The notes beneath the pieces are model-generated. The model did no database searches and was not told where the DNA came from. It worked only from the letters and a program-made list of their open reading frames with translations. Source: Blochmannia endosymbiont of Camponotus sp. C-003 (GTDB lineage: Bacteria; Pseudomonadota; Gammaproteobacteria; Enterobacterales; Enterobacteriaceae). From it: a stretch of DNA of 64,000 bases. The DNA is taken from assembly GCF_023585685.1 (NCBI RefSeq), contig NZ_CP097764.1, positions 310,001-374,000 on the forward strand. Reading direction: 5' to 3'. Shown here one piece after another: positions 11,125-21,871 of this stretch. Both the position numbers and the translations under genes were made by a program. Every line of letters begins with the position of its first letter. Positions within the stretch are counted from its first letter, which is position 1.

Positions 11125-11335
11125 AATATTTTAATTATTTTAAAGTATTGTATTTTATAGGATATTTTTTATTATTTGATTTATCTATTTAAACGTAATT
11201 AATAATAATCAATTTTTATAAATAAAATATAAAGATCAGTGTTTTGATATTTTGTTTAAAATAAAATTATAACAATGTAGTTTTAAAAATTAAAAATTAT
11301 AACTTCATTATTTTAAGTAAATGTAAACAATAATT

Positions 11336-14300
11336 ATGTACACCTTAAATGTTTTGGATTTTCCTTTGTATGGCATCAATTTAATTGAGGCTTCAGCGGG
11401 AACTGGTAAAACATATACTCTTATAATAATTTATCTTAGATTGTTGTTGTGTTTAGGGAGTAAATCAGATTTTTACCGTCCTTTAACAGTCAAAGAAATA
11501 CTTGTAGTGACTTTTACTAAATCTGCAGTACAAGAACTGCGTCATCGCATAAAGGAATACATTCATCAGTTTAGATTAGATTGTATGCGTGGATATAGTA
11601 ATAATTTTTTATTGTCTAAGTTATTATTACAAATACATAATGTAGATTTAGCCATACATCAATTATCTGAAGCAGAAAAAAAAATAAATCAAGCATCTAT
11701 TTTTACCATTCATAGTTTTTGTCAAAATATATTAAATTACAATACAATCGAATTAAATATGTTGTTTAATACAAATATTATTGATAATGAAACAATATTG
11801 TACCAACAAGCGTGCACTGATTTTTGGAGGCGGCATTTTTATGCACTTCCACTGAATATAGCTAGTTTAATTCAAGAATATTGGAAAGATCCAAATTCTC
11901 TTTTCAACGATATCATTCCTTATATACATAGATCTAGATCTAGTCTGCATTGTTACAATTGTAACATACATGAAGATAAAAAAAGTATCGCAACTTATTA
12001 TGGACAGATTCTGGATTATGTCGATAATGTTAAAAAGGAATGGCATAAAAATAAATATAATATAATTACTGTTGTCAACTCTTATGACATTAATCGTAGG
12101 ATATATAATAAAAATAACTTAATACGTTGGACGGAAAAAATTAATCAGTGGGTCGAACAGCCAACAATTGATCATACTATACCTAACGATTTACAACGTT
12201 TTAGAGTAACTGAATTAAAGATATATAATAATAGCAACAAATCTAATGGTGTATATGCTTTATTTGATTTGGTGGAAAAATTATATCGTCAATTATCGTT
12301 ATTTAAAACATTAATATTTGAAATTGCAATAAATGAGATACGCAATGATTTAAATGATATTCAATATCGCAGATCAGAAATCACTTTAAACAATCTTGTT
12401 GACGTGTTATCTCATCATTTAGTTAAAGATAAAAAAAATAAATTAGCGCACATGATGCGAGCATGTTATCCGGTAACGCTTATTGATGAATTCCAGGATA
12501 CAGATTGTCAGCAATTCAATATTTTTAGCTCGTTGTATGATAATAATTCAGAAAATGCTCTTATTTTAATAGGAGATCCTAAACAATCAATTTACGCCTT
12601 TCGTGGAGCTGACATATTTTCGTATATGAAAATACGTCGAACAATATCTAACAAATACAATCTTAATATTAATTGGCGTTCATCATTAAGTATGGTTAAT
12701 GCTATTAATCAATTATTTCGTTCGGTCTCTAATCCATTTATTTTTGAAGATATTCCTTTTATTCCTGCAGTAGCTGCTAGTCGAAACAATATGTATCGGT
12801 TTTTAATAAATAATCAATCACAAACAGCTATGTGTTTTTGGTTACATCCCGATGAGATAGTTACAATAGATGACTATAAACAATCAATGGCACAAGAGTG
12901 TGCTGCTATTTTATATAATTTATTAAATGAAATACGTAATGGGACAGCTTGGTTGGAAAATGATAAATATAAAAGGAAACTAGAAATCTCAGATATAACT
13001 GTATTAGTACGAAATCATGAAGAAGCATCATTGATGTGTTCTGCTTTATCACAATTAAATATATCAACAGTATTTTTATCTAATAATAAAAATATTTTTG
13101 AAACAATGGAATCTTATGAATTATCATTATTATTACGATCAATTTTATTTCCAGAAATCCATACTATTTCTACTGCTTTAACAACTGTTTTTTTTGGATT
13201 AAATGCTACTGATATTGAAAGTATTAATAATAATGAATTTAAACAGGAAAGAATATTTGAAGAATTTTTTGAATATTATTCTGTTTGGAAAAAAAAGGGT
13301 GTGTATTTGATGATACAAAAAATAATTTTTCATTATAAAGTACCAGAAAAATTATTATCTACACGAGGAGGTGAAATTAGTTTAATAAATATTTTGCATT
13401 TAAGTGAATTATTGCAGGATGTTGCACAACAGTTACAAGATGAGAACGCACTTATGGAATGGTTAATGTTAAAAATAACACAACCCAAAAACAAAAGAAT
13501 ATCTGATCAAAATTTACGATTAGGTAGTAATCATCAATTAATAAAGATTAGTACAATACATAAATCTAAAGGATTAGAGTTTCCATTAATATTTTTGCCA
13601 TTCGTAGCGGACTTTAATGGTGTAAAAAATCCCTTTTTTCATGATAGAAAATCATATAAAACTCATTTCAATTTTAATACATCTAAATCAAATTTAATAT
13701 TGGCAGATGAAGAACGTTTATCAGAAGATTTAAGACTGTTATATGTAGCAGTGACTCGTAGTATTTATCATTGTTCTATAGGTGTTGGTCCAGTAGTACG
13801 ACGACGATATAAAAGAAAATCTAATATCAATGATTTACATCACAGTGCCTTAGGATATTTAATTCAAAAAAAAATTGCTGGAAATGCAGTAACATTAAGG
13901 AAACATTTAAAAAATCTCAGTGTTTATTCAAATGGCGATATTTCCTTTCGTATTATTTCAAAATCGCAAGAACTATTTTCTAACATATCACCTGTTGTAT
14001 CTAATCAATTTCTATGTGCGAAACAGTGGAAGACACCATCAAATTTTATTCCATGGAATATAACAAGTTTTAGTTCTTTAAAACATACTGATGTTGATGT
14101 TACGACGTGTTTAGATTTGGACAAACAATTAGATATCAGAGAACATGTTCAGAGCCGAAATAGTGATACTCCTTTGACACCACATACTTTTCCTGCAGGG
14201 AAAACATGTGGTAGTTTTTTTCATAGTATCTTTCAAATTTTGGACTTTAGAAAAATTGTAGATATAAAATGGTTATGTGCGCATATGGTGAGATATAATA

Positions 14301-14884
14301 TTGATCCAATTTGGGGGTTTGTTGTTCGAGAATGGATATACATAGTACTTAATACCCCTCTTAATAATGATCATTTAACTCTTTCACAAATAATTCCTAA
14401 TAATAAAAAAACTGAGCTTAAATTTTATTTATCTATTAATACGCGTTTATCATCGGAAGAATTAAATTGTTTATGTAAAAAATATGATTCTTTATCATGT
14501 AAATCTGCATCGTTGAATTTTTCGGATATTACAGGAATGTTACAAGGGTTTATTGATTTAGTGTTTCGTTGGAATCATCGATATTATTTATTGGATTATA
14601 AAACTAATTGGTTAGGTAAGAACAATGAGGATTATGTTAATTCTAAAATAACACAAGAAATGGTTAAACATCATTATGCATTACAATATCAATTGTATAC
14701 TTTAGCGTTGCACCGATTTTTACGTAATAGACTCGTGTCTTATAATTATGAGAAAGACTTTGGGGGAGTATATTATTTATTTATACGAGGTATGGATGGG
14801 TCACCGTTGAGTAATGGAATTTATTTTTTTCGTCCATTGTCAACATTTATTAATAAATTAGATAATTTATTTTCTAAAAAATAA
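11336..14884 (+). CDS. recB: Exodeoxyribonuclease V beta subunit (RecB helicase-nuclease)
   Basis: RecB is the 3'-5' helicase and sole nuclease of RecBCD, which processes double-strand ends. The 1182-residue protein is the E. coli length (1180). Visible helicase motifs: Walker A EASAGTGKT at 18-26, TIHSFCQ, LIDEFQDTD (Walker B), GDPKQSIYAFRGAD, STIHKSKGLEFP, and LLYVAVTRS. The C-terminal nuclease domain keeps the upstream His (FFHSIFQ) and the catalytic GFIDLVFR and LLDYKTNW motifs. It is followed on the same strand by recD after 308 bases, whereas these two genes are adjacent in E. coli. All key residues I can see are present, so it looks functional. Confidence 0.97.
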   Translation: MYTLNVLDFPLYGINLIEASAGTGKTYTLIIIYLRLLLCLGSKSDFYRPLTVKEILVVTFTKSAVQELRHRIKEYIHQFRLDCMRGYSNNFLLSKLLLQIHNVDLAIHQLSEAEKKINQASIFTIHSFCQNILNYNTIELNMLFNTNIIDNETILYQQACTDFWRRHFYALPLNIASLIQEYWKDPNSLFNDIIPYIHRSRSSLHCYNCNIHEDKKSIATYYGQILDYVDNVKKEWHKNKYNIITVVNSYDINRRIYNKNNLIRWTEKINQWVEQPTIDHTIPNDLQRFRVTELKIYNNSNKSNGVYALFDLVEKLYRQLSLFKTLIFEIAINEIRNDLNDIQYRRSEITLNNLVDVLSHHLVKDKKNKLAHMMRACYPVTLIDEFQDTDCQQFNIFSSLYDNNSENALILIGDPKQSIYAFRGADIFSYMKIRRTISNKYNLNINWRSSLSMVNAINQLFRSVSNPFIFEDIPFIPAVAASRNNMYRFLINNQSQTAMCFWLHPDEIVTIDDYKQSMAQECAAILYNLLNEIRNGTAWLENDKYKRKLEISDITVLVRNHEEASLMCSALSQLNISTVFLSNNKNIFETMESYELSLLLRSILFPEIHTISTALTTVFFGLNATDIESINNNEFKQERIFEEFFEYYSVWKKKGVYLMIQKIIFHYKVPEKLLSTRGGEISLINILHLSELLQDVAQQLQDENALMEWLMLKITQPKNKRISDQNLRLGSNHQLIKISTIHKSKGLEFPLIFLPFVADFNGVKNPFFHDRKSYKTHFNFNTSKSNLILADEERLSEDLRLLYVAVTRSIYHCSIGVGPVVRRRYKRKSNINDLHHSALGYLIQKKIAGNAVTLRKHLKNLSVYSNGDISFRIISKSQELFSNISPVVSNQFLCAKQWKTPSNFIPWNITSFSSLKHTDVDVTTCLDLDKQLDIREHVQSRNSDTPLTPHTFPAGKTCGSFFHSIFQILDFRKIVDIKWLCAHMVRYNIDPIWGFVVREWIYIVLNTPLNNDHLTLSQIIPNNKKTELKFYLSINTRLSSEELNCLCKKYDSLSCKSASLNFSDITGMLQGFIDLVFRWNHRYYLLDYKTNWLGKNNEDYVNSKITQEMVKHHYALQYQLYTLALHRFLRNRLVSYNYEKDFGGVYYLFIRGMDGSPLSNGIYFFRPLSTFINKLDNLFSKK

Positions 14885-15192
14885 TCTGAACATCGTTATT
14901 ATATTCTATTCTATGGAATGGTAAAATTATATCTTAAGTAAGATAATATAGATGTCATTTAATATATGAAATGATTAGAGTGTATATTTATTGTAATAAA
15001 TATACATGTTGGATGTATATAATAATTATGCAAATAGATGATTTACATCTAAAAGAATAAATATAGATTATTAAGTGAAATTTTAAAAATTATAATTATC
15101 TGTGTTTAATTAAAATACAGTTTTTTGTTTTTTAAAACATATAACTTAATATATGGATCGTACAATAATTTTCTCTTTTCTTCTTCTATTAT
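14885..15192. other. Spacer between recB and recD
   Basis: In E. coli recB and recD are translationally close; here 308 AT-rich bases separate them. A small inverted repeat (TATCTTA/TAAGATA, near 14930-14946) is the only structure I see. No open frame is supported. Confidence 0.4.
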
Positions 15193-17091
15193 ATGAAAGA
15201 TGTTGTTAAAAAAATTTTAAAATTAGGATTGTGGCATTCATTAGACGTGCAATTTGCTGATGTATTGGCCCTTCCCATTTATGATGACAATAATATAAAA
15301 GAGGCATTAATTTTAGCTAGTGCAACTTTAAGTGCTAACGTTAGGATTGGTCATGTTTGTTTACCTTTATGTTTTCTTACTCCTGATAAATTATTTCAAG
15401 GAAATTATCCTGAATTAACGAATACGATATGTAGAAAATTAGGAAAATTATCTATAACTGATTGGCAAGAATTATTGCTTTCTTGTCCCGCGGTTAGTGA
15501 TGGATCGCGGGTCACCCCATTAATATTGGAAAATAAGAATTTGTATTTACATCATATGTGGAGAGATGAATGTATAGTCGCTCAATTTTTTAATCATAAA
15601 TATCAATCAAACATCTTTCAAAAAGAAAAAATAATTTATGTATTAAATCAATTATTTCCTGTTTCTTATACAGAAATTGATTGGCATAAAATAGCCACTG
15701 CTATTGGAATAACACATCATAGAGTATTAATTTCTGGAGGACCTGGAACCGGAAAAACATCTATTATAGCCAAGATAATAGCAGCATTATTGTTATGTAA
15801 TAACAATAATAATTTAAATATCAAGATTACTGCTCCAACGGGAAAGGCAGCGGCTCTTTTGACTGAATCTTTTAAAACAACAATTAATAATATTCCACAA
15901 TTAAAACAGTATTCTTTGCGTAATTTACCAGAAAAAGCTACCACTCTACATAGTTTACTTCGAACATTATTATATACAGAAGAGATGCAATATAATTACT
16001 TCAATTTTTCGAATTTAGATCTGGTAGTGATTGATGAAGCTTCTATGGTTAGTTTGTCTATATTAGCTCAGCTAATTTTAAGACTTTCTCCTCAAACGAA
16101 TGTAATTTTGTTTGGTGATCAACATCAATTATGTTCAGTGGAACCTGGATCTGTATTTAAAGATGTGTGTCAATTTTCTAATTTTTTTTATTCTCCTGAA
16201 CGTCATCAAGAACTTATAGATCTTACAGGTTACACATTGCCTGTTGTATCTCCTTCTGAATCATCTATGCATTATAATTATAATAGTATTATTGATGGTA
16301 CATGTATACTAAAGAAAAATTATCGATTTAGTGAAAGTTCAGGAATTCATCAATTATCTAGCGCTATAAATGCAGGAGATTATATTAAAACGTTGTCATT
16401 ATTAAATTCAAATATATACAAGGATTTATATTATATTTGTTTCGTAGATAAAAAAAGCTATATCACTATGATTCTTAATTGCGCAATGAAATATTCTAAC
16501 TATTTTAAAAAATTGAAACACACTAAAATATTAACAAAAAATATTTTAGAGATTTTTTCTTATTATAGAATATTATGTGCATCACGTGATGGTCCATTTG
16601 GGGTAATAAGGCTTAATTATTATGTTGAACAAATATTAAATGAGAAAGGATTAATTCAATTAAATAATTCTAGGAACTATATAGGTAGACCGATTATTAT
16701 ATTGCGTAATAAACCATCATTAGAATTATATAATGGAGATGTTGGAGTTTTGTTGTTAAATGATCAAAACAAACTGTCTGCATATTTTATTTCATCACAA
16801 GGCGGTATAAAAGTTATACAAATATATCAATTGCCAGAGCACGAAACTTGTTTCGCTATGACTATACATAAAGCACAAGGCTCTGAATTTCAACATATCT
16901 CAATAGTATTATCTGATAGACATACACCATTACTAACGCGAGAATTGTTCTATACTGCTGTCACTAGAGCTCGTCAATATCTTTGTTTATACGCAACAGA
17001 TCACGTAATAATAAGCAGCGTCAATTTGCCTACACAACGTTATAGCGGGCTATATAATAAAATAAAAAATAATATAATGTCTATGGTTTAA
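15193..17091 (+). CDS. recD: Exodeoxyribonuclease V alpha subunit (RecD helicase)
   Basis: RecD is the 5'-3' helicase of RecBCD. The 632-residue product (E. coli 608) contains Walker A SGGPGTGKTS near 178-187, TAPTGKAAALLTES, Walker B LVVIDEASM, GDQHQLCSVEPGSV, KKNYRF, MTIHKAQGSEFQH and the C-terminal FYTAVTRAR motif. The N-terminal RecB-contact domain is recognisable (SLDVQFA, GHVCLPL). An insertion-rich, low-complexity middle accounts for the extra length. It converges with recC, separated by only 125 bases. Confidence 0.97.
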   Translation: MKDVVKKILKLGLWHSLDVQFADVLALPIYDDNNIKEALILASATLSANVRIGHVCLPLCFLTPDKLFQGNYPELTNTICRKLGKLSITDWQELLLSCPAVSDGSRVTPLILENKNLYLHHMWRDECIVAQFFNHKYQSNIFQKEKIIYVLNQLFPVSYTEIDWHKIATAIGITHHRVLISGGPGTGKTSIIAKIIAALLLCNNNNNLNIKITAPTGKAAALLTESFKTTINNIPQLKQYSLRNLPEKATTLHSLLRTLLYTEEMQYNYFNFSNLDLVVIDEASMVSLSILAQLILRLSPQTNVILFGDQHQLCSVEPGSVFKDVCQFSNFFYSPERHQELIDLTGYTLPVVSPSESSMHYNYNSIIDGTCILKKNYRFSESSGIHQLSSAINAGDYIKTLSLLNSNIYKDLYYICFVDKKSYITMILNCAMKYSNYFKKLKHTKILTKNILEIFSYYRILCASRDGPFGVIRLNYYVEQILNEKGLIQLNNSRNYIGRPIIILRNKPSLELYNGDVGVLLLNDQNKLSAYFISSQGGIKVIQIYQLPEHETCFAMTIHKAQGSEFQHISIVLSDRHTPLLTRELFYTAVTRARQYLCLYATDHVIISSVNLPTQRYSGLYNKIKNNIMSMV

Positions 17092-17117
17092 ATAAATAAA
17101 AATTTTTTATTTTATAC

Positions 17118-17134
17118 TTGGCATTATTTGCCAA
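17118..17134. terminator. Small hairpin between convergent recD and recC
   Basis: A perfect six-base inverted repeat, TTGGCA and TGCCAA with a five-base loop, lies between the convergent 3' ends of recD and recC. It could act as a weak bidirectional terminator, but no U-rich tract follows immediately on either strand, so this is a guess from position. Confidence 0.3.
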
Positions 17135-17216
17135 TGTAATATTTGTATTGTGTAATATATAGTATTTTAATTGTTAAAATATTTATTTTTTTGTGATGTG
17201 AAAAATTTGGAAATCA

Positions 17217-20200
17217 TTATATTATTCTGTATTTCATTGCGTTGAAAAAGTAATGTTCTGCAGTTTCAGTAATTTTTGAGATGGTGTCTTCGCTTAAGTC
17301 AAATGAGATAAGTTTTCGAAAATATGGATCGTGACTTTCTCTAAAAAGAGAATATTTGGTACCTTTCCAAATTTGGATTAGTTTTTGGCGCGCTTCTTGT
17401 TGACAATGTGGGTTTGAAGAAATTGTTCGAGTATTCCAGTCGAATATATGATTCATCCAAGCTCCTCCAGCATGATGTAATAGCAATACTGGTGTGTTTA
17501 TACCGCTACAGTAATCCGATATTAGAGTGAATAGTAACTTTTTTGCATGTAGTCTTGATAAATTAGGAAAATGCCATGTATTACTAGTACCAAATAATCT
17601 ACTACTGCCCTTTCCACCTATAGCGCAATAGATGATATGTTCTATCCATAATAATAATACATCTTTCATAGAAAGATGTCGAGGTTGCCAACGTATCAAC
17701 CCATTTTCTTGAACTGAAATTAATTGACCGATTAATTTAGTCGTATCAAATATTAAAGAAATATTTAGGCTATGTTTTTCAATACAATGAAATGTTTTTA
17801 TTTGATTTGCCAGTATTGTCATTTTTTTTTGTTGTTTAGTCCAATATAATTTTCCAAATACACCATAAGGTAGAATTCCAGAAGCACGTACATTACGATA
17901 TAGTTCATCAATGTTTTTATTATGAATTAGATAATCGATCAATTTTATATTTAGTTTATAACGATTGAGTCTATCTACCGAAAAAGGTTCATCATTTGAT
18001 AATTTTAATGTGTTTTGATCAAAATAAACATTCAAACGGTTTTGAAACCATGTGCGTACTGGATGGCGATAAAAATTGTATAAATCTTGAAACATTATTG
18101 TTTTTGTAGCGTGATAAGAAAGTGGAGTATTAAAATTCGGATAGATTAATGGAGAGTGATTGTTATTAATATTTATTGTAGATAGCCATTCTTTAGCAAA
18201 ACTTTGTTGGTTATTACTAGAATTAAAATTGTCAGGAGAAAAAGGAAACGGATGATGCCATTGGCATAAACGCTGACGTATATGTTTTATGTTAATGTTT
18301 ATGTCTATATTTTCATGTTCTTTTGAGTAAAAGTTCAAAGCAATATATTCGAAAAGTTCATTAACTAGCACAGAAGGATAATTCATGGCAATATCATACA
18401 TTGAGTGCCCGATAAAACTAATATATATCCGTTCTTGAGCTAATAACAATGCCATCAAAAATGAATAACAATCTTTTTCGTATATGTTATCGTCATTTTT
18501 GCGTGGATTTTTAACCATTAAATTAAAGTCTGGGGTAATTTTATTGCGAGGAAATTTATCGTCATTCATGCCTAAAAAACACACTATTTTGTAAGGAATA
18601 CAGAAAATTGGATTAATATTGCAAAAATTAATTACATTTGGTATAAATCGGGGGATTATAATATTTTGTGTTAATTTTTGACATAATTTATCGCGTAGCA
18701 CTGTTATACTGATAGTTTGATTATATTCTGCTTGTATGCCTGATTCTAATACATCTTCGTAGCAGTTTTTTAAGAATAGTAAAACTTTTTTGTTGTCTGA
18801 ATCCAGATGATCACAATAAAAAAAATCGTCAATTATTTCTTTGAAATAAGATCTCCATTCTATCAATGGATAAGAATGACTGAATCGATCTCTCCATTTT
18901 TTTAATGTTTTTAAAAATTCACCTAATTGACCAATAACATTAGAATGGTCTCTGATCGTTATATCATCATATGGTAAAAATTTTTCCCAGGTATTATGTT
19001 GATGTTTGATAGCATAACCTAATAACATTCGATTTAATCCAAAATTCCAGGTATTTTGATTAATGATAGGCAAATTAAAATTATACATGGTAATATCATC
19101 AAGCCCCCACCTAATACCAGATTCAATAGTCCACTGGTGTAATAATTTCACTTCTTCTTTGTTCATGTTAAACCGAGATGCGATAGGTGTTATTGTTAAA
19201 AATGACAAAATTTCTTCAGAAGTAAATCGACTGTGTGTTATATTAAGTATTTTAATAAAAGTTGATACAATGGGGTGAGTATTTTTTTTATAGCTATTTG
19301 TTGCGATATTAAACGGTAGATGTCGATCTTGTATATTATCAAATATACTGTGAATAGCTGATTTATAATAGTGTATATCGTAAGCCATAACTATGATGTC
19401 TCCCGGAGACAGTGATGGATCATCTGTCATCATGGATAATAAATTATCATGTAACACTTCTACTTCTCGTTGAATACTATGGCAAACATGACAAGTAATT
19501 GATTGATCTTCTAATGTTAATAAATGTCGTTCATTATTTTTAAATGTTGTGGTATTACTTTGTTTTTTTTTATTTTTTGTATGATTCTGAAATTCTAAAA
19601 TGTTTTTTTGTATTATGTGAAGTAAAGAATTTTGTTTAGGAACAATGAAAGATGTTAGTTCTATTTTATCTTGTAATTGAGTAAATAAAGATAGAGTATT
19701 GCGAGCGACGTTTCCCCATGAATTTAATAAAGGATGATTGATATTATCATGATTATTACGTTTGAAAAGGTGAGCAGTAACAAATGAAGATGAATGTGAT
19801 GAAGCAGTTGTTTGGTTGATCAATTGTTTTTCTTGTTGTGTTATAGTATCTTGATCTTGATTAGGTATATAAATCAAATTATGACAACATGGATTTATAA
19901 ACCATAAGTAAATATCAATATGATAGCTTAATAATTTTAATATATTCCAATATATAGGTGGTATGGATGTGATTCCAAAAATAAATATTCTACTTGGAAG
20001 ATGATTGCAAATTATATTTTGGGTGTTTTTTAAAAAATTAATGCAACGTTGTAAAGGATGTATATTATTATTATTCAATTTTTGATGATCACATTCTATA
20101 TTCTCTATAAATATGCGCCATATTTTTGATTGCCAGGACTGATGCGTGTCATCTAAATCATTTATTATTTCATTGGATTCCCAGCTATTCAACCAATCTG

Positions 20201-20627
20201 GACGATATATTAAATATTGGATAAATAAATTGGAAAGTTGTTCAGAAAATTGACCTATTTTTTGTTGATTGGCATCATCGTGTAAGTATTTGTCTATAAT
20301 AGGGCACTGGTTTAATATTTGCGTTTGAGATAATATTTTCATAAATTTCCAATATATGCTAGAACATGAGAAATTATTCGTTATAGAGTTATTGGGTTCT
20401 ATTTTATTAGAAATATATTGTATGAAAGACATTAAAGTCATAAATTTGATATTACATGCAATACCAAAGTGATTAGCTATCTCAATCTGTATCCATTGAT
20501 CCATAATACTGTGTTCTGTTAATATTATTTCAGATTGCATGGGATCAGGTAATGATTGATCTGACATAGTATTAATTAATAGTTTTTTGAATGCATTTGA
20601 TTGATTAGAGTGATAAATAATGAACAT
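17217..20627 (-). CDS. recC: Exodeoxyribonuclease V gamma subunit (RecC)
   Basis: RecC is the RecBCD subunit that holds the other two and recognises Chi; it is an inactive helicase-nuclease fold. The 1136-residue protein (E. coli 1122) is identified by MFIIYHSNQ at the start, the SIQREVEVLHDNLL segment, PGDIIVMAYDI, CFLGMNDDKFPR and the late TIMFQDLYNFYRHPVRTWFQNRL motif. Family members are poorly conserved, so functional residues cannot be scored. It is on the opposite strand to recB and recD, unlike E. coli where all three are co-oriented. Confidence 0.95.
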   Translation of the reverse strand: MFIIYHSNQSNAFKKLLINTMSDQSLPDPMQSEIILTEHSIMDQWIQIEIANHFGIACNIKFMTLMSFIQYISNKIEPNNSITNNFSCSSIYWKFMKILSQTQILNQCPIIDKYLHDDANQQKIGQFSEQLSNLFIQYLIYRPDWLNSWESNEIINDLDDTHQSWQSKIWRIFIENIECDHQKLNNNNIHPLQRCINFLKNTQNIICNHLPSRIFIFGITSIPPIYWNILKLLSYHIDIYLWFINPCCHNLIYIPNQDQDTITQQEKQLINQTTASSHSSSFVTAHLFKRNNHDNINHPLLNSWGNVARNTLSLFTQLQDKIELTSFIVPKQNSLLHIIQKNILEFQNHTKNKKKQSNTTTFKNNERHLLTLEDQSITCHVCHSIQREVEVLHDNLLSMMTDDPSLSPGDIIVMAYDIHYYKSAIHSIFDNIQDRHLPFNIATNSYKKNTHPIVSTFIKILNITHSRFTSEEILSFLTITPIASRFNMNKEEVKLLHQWTIESGIRWGLDDITMYNFNLPIINQNTWNFGLNRMLLGYAIKHQHNTWEKFLPYDDITIRDHSNVIGQLGEFLKTLKKWRDRFSHSYPLIEWRSYFKEIIDDFFYCDHLDSDNKKVLLFLKNCYEDVLESGIQAEYNQTISITVLRDKLCQKLTQNIIIPRFIPNVINFCNINPIFCIPYKIVCFLGMNDDKFPRNKITPDFNLMVKNPRKNDDNIYEKDCYSFLMALLLAQERIYISFIGHSMYDIAMNYPSVLVNELFEYIALNFYSKEHENIDININIKHIRQRLCQWHHPFPFSPDNFNSSNNQQSFAKEWLSTININNNHSPLIYPNFNTPLSYHATKTIMFQDLYNFYRHPVRTWFQNRLNVYFDQNTLKLSNDEPFSVDRLNRYKLNIKLIDYLIHNKNIDELYRNVRASGILPYGVFGKLYWTKQQKKMTILANQIKTFHCIEKHSLNISLIFDTTKLIGQLISVQENGLIRWQPRHLSMKDVLLLWIEHIIYCAIGGKGSSRLFGTSNTWHFPNLSRLHAKKLLFTLISDYCSGINTPVLLLHHAGGAWMNHIFDWNTRTISSNPHCQQEARQKLIQIWKGTKYSLFRESHDPYFRKLISFDLSEDTISKITETAEHYFFNAMKYRII

Positions 20628-21022
20628 TGTGTATTAAAATTATCTAATTAGATAAGGCGTATTTTTGTCAATTTGATACATATATATATATGTTCTGTAT
20701 AAACATATGATATGGGTTATGTTTGTTGTAATTACATATAACTAAAAGTATAACTATAAATATGCAATATAATTTGTTCAATTTCATAAATATGAGCTAT
20801 GTGTATTAGTTCAAACCGAACTAATTTTAATTAATTCATATATTTCAAAAAACAGAAGAAATAAACAAATGTTGTTCATGATTAAATATTTACAAAATTG
20901 ATCTTTTTATCATTATTGATTTGCTGTCTTTATTTATTATATAAATGTAGTAATATAAAAAGTATATATAATTTTTTGATGTTTTAAACAATATATATAT
21001 ATATATATATTTAATAAATTAA
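20628..21022. other. Gap between lgt and recC (thyA position in E. coli)
   Basis: E. coli has thyA and other genes here; none can be recognised. The stretch contains a perfect 8-base inverted repeat (20805-20812 and 20818-20825, five-base loop) about 180 bases before recC and an (AT)10 run at 20991-21011. No open frame is supported. Confidence 0.45.
20991..21011. repeat. (AT)10 dinucleotide run
   Basis: An uninterrupted alternating AT tract just after the lgt stop codon. Such tracts arise by slippage in very AT-rich genomes; no function is implied. Confidence 0.9.
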
Positions 21023-21871
21023 CTATTTATAAGCGACATAAATTATAACTATTCCCAATATAATCATGGGACATGACAAAATTTGACCCATGGTGAGTAT
21101 GTTATTAATTAATCCTAGATGACTATCAGGTTGACGAAAAAACTCTGCTATAAAACGAAACACACCATAACAAATTAGAAACAATCCAGATACACTACCT
21201 ACAGGATGTGGTTGACGAATAAACTTGTGTATAATAACGAATAGTATCATTCCTTCTAAAAACATTTCATATAATTGAGATGGATGACGAGGCAGTACAC
21301 CATAATTATCAAATAGTGGTTGCCATTCAGGATGATCTAGTAATGTTAACAAATCTTGATATACGGAATTAGGAAATAAAACAGCCCATGGAATATCAAT
21401 GGCTATTCGACCCCATAATTCTCCGTTAATAAAATTTCCTAATCTACCGAGTCCTAATCCAAAAGGAACTGCTGGTACGATAAAATCCGATATTTGAAAA
21501 AAAGATTGGTGTTTTTTATAAGAAAACCATGCAATTGATATAATTACACCTATTAATCCGCCATGAAAAGACATACCTCCTTCCCATATATTAAATATCG
21601 AAAGTAAGTTTTTAGAAAAAAAAGACCATTGATAAAATAATACATATCCAATACGACCACCCAATAAAACACCAAAACAACACAAACATAGTAAATGTTC
21701 TATGTTTACATGCGTCCATAAAACAACATTATTAGAATATCGTATACGATGCGATAATGACCACATGGCGTACATAAAAGCTAATCCATACATCATTCCA
21801 TACCAATGTAGCGAAATAGGTCCTATTTTAAAAATTACTGGATTAAACGTATGATAATAAAGATCTTGCAT
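21023..21871 (-). CDS. lgt: Prolipoprotein diacylglyceryl transferase
   Basis: Lgt transfers diacylglycerol from phosphatidylglycerol to the lipobox cysteine of prolipoproteins in the inner membrane. The 282-residue protein (E. coli 291) has about seven membrane helices and the family signature GLGRLGNFINGELWGR, together with GGRIGYVLFY, GGMSFHGGLIGV and GVLPRHPSQLYE. In E. coli it lies between ptsP and thyA; both are missing here. CyoA in this window carries a lipobox and is a likely substrate. Confidence 0.96.
   Translation of the reverse strand: MQDLYYHTFNPVIFKIGPISLHWYGMMYGLAFMYAMWSLSHRIRYSNNVVLWTHVNIEHLLCLCCFGVLLGGRIGYVLFYQWSFFSKNLLSIFNIWEGGMSFHGGLIGVIISIAWFSYKKHQSFFQISDFIVPAVPFGLGLGRLGNFINGELWGRIAIDIPWAVLFPNSVYQDLLTLLDHPEWQPLFDNYGVLPRHPSQLYEMFLEGMILFVIIHKFIRQPHPVGSVSGLFLICYGVFRFIAEFFRQPDSHLGLINNILTMGQILSCPMIILGIVIIYVAYK

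Noticed and set aside
17118-17134. Chi-like or recombination site between recD and recC
   Set aside because: Only a six-base stem is present; no repeat, integrase gene or tRNA is nearby, so a mobile-element explanation has no support.
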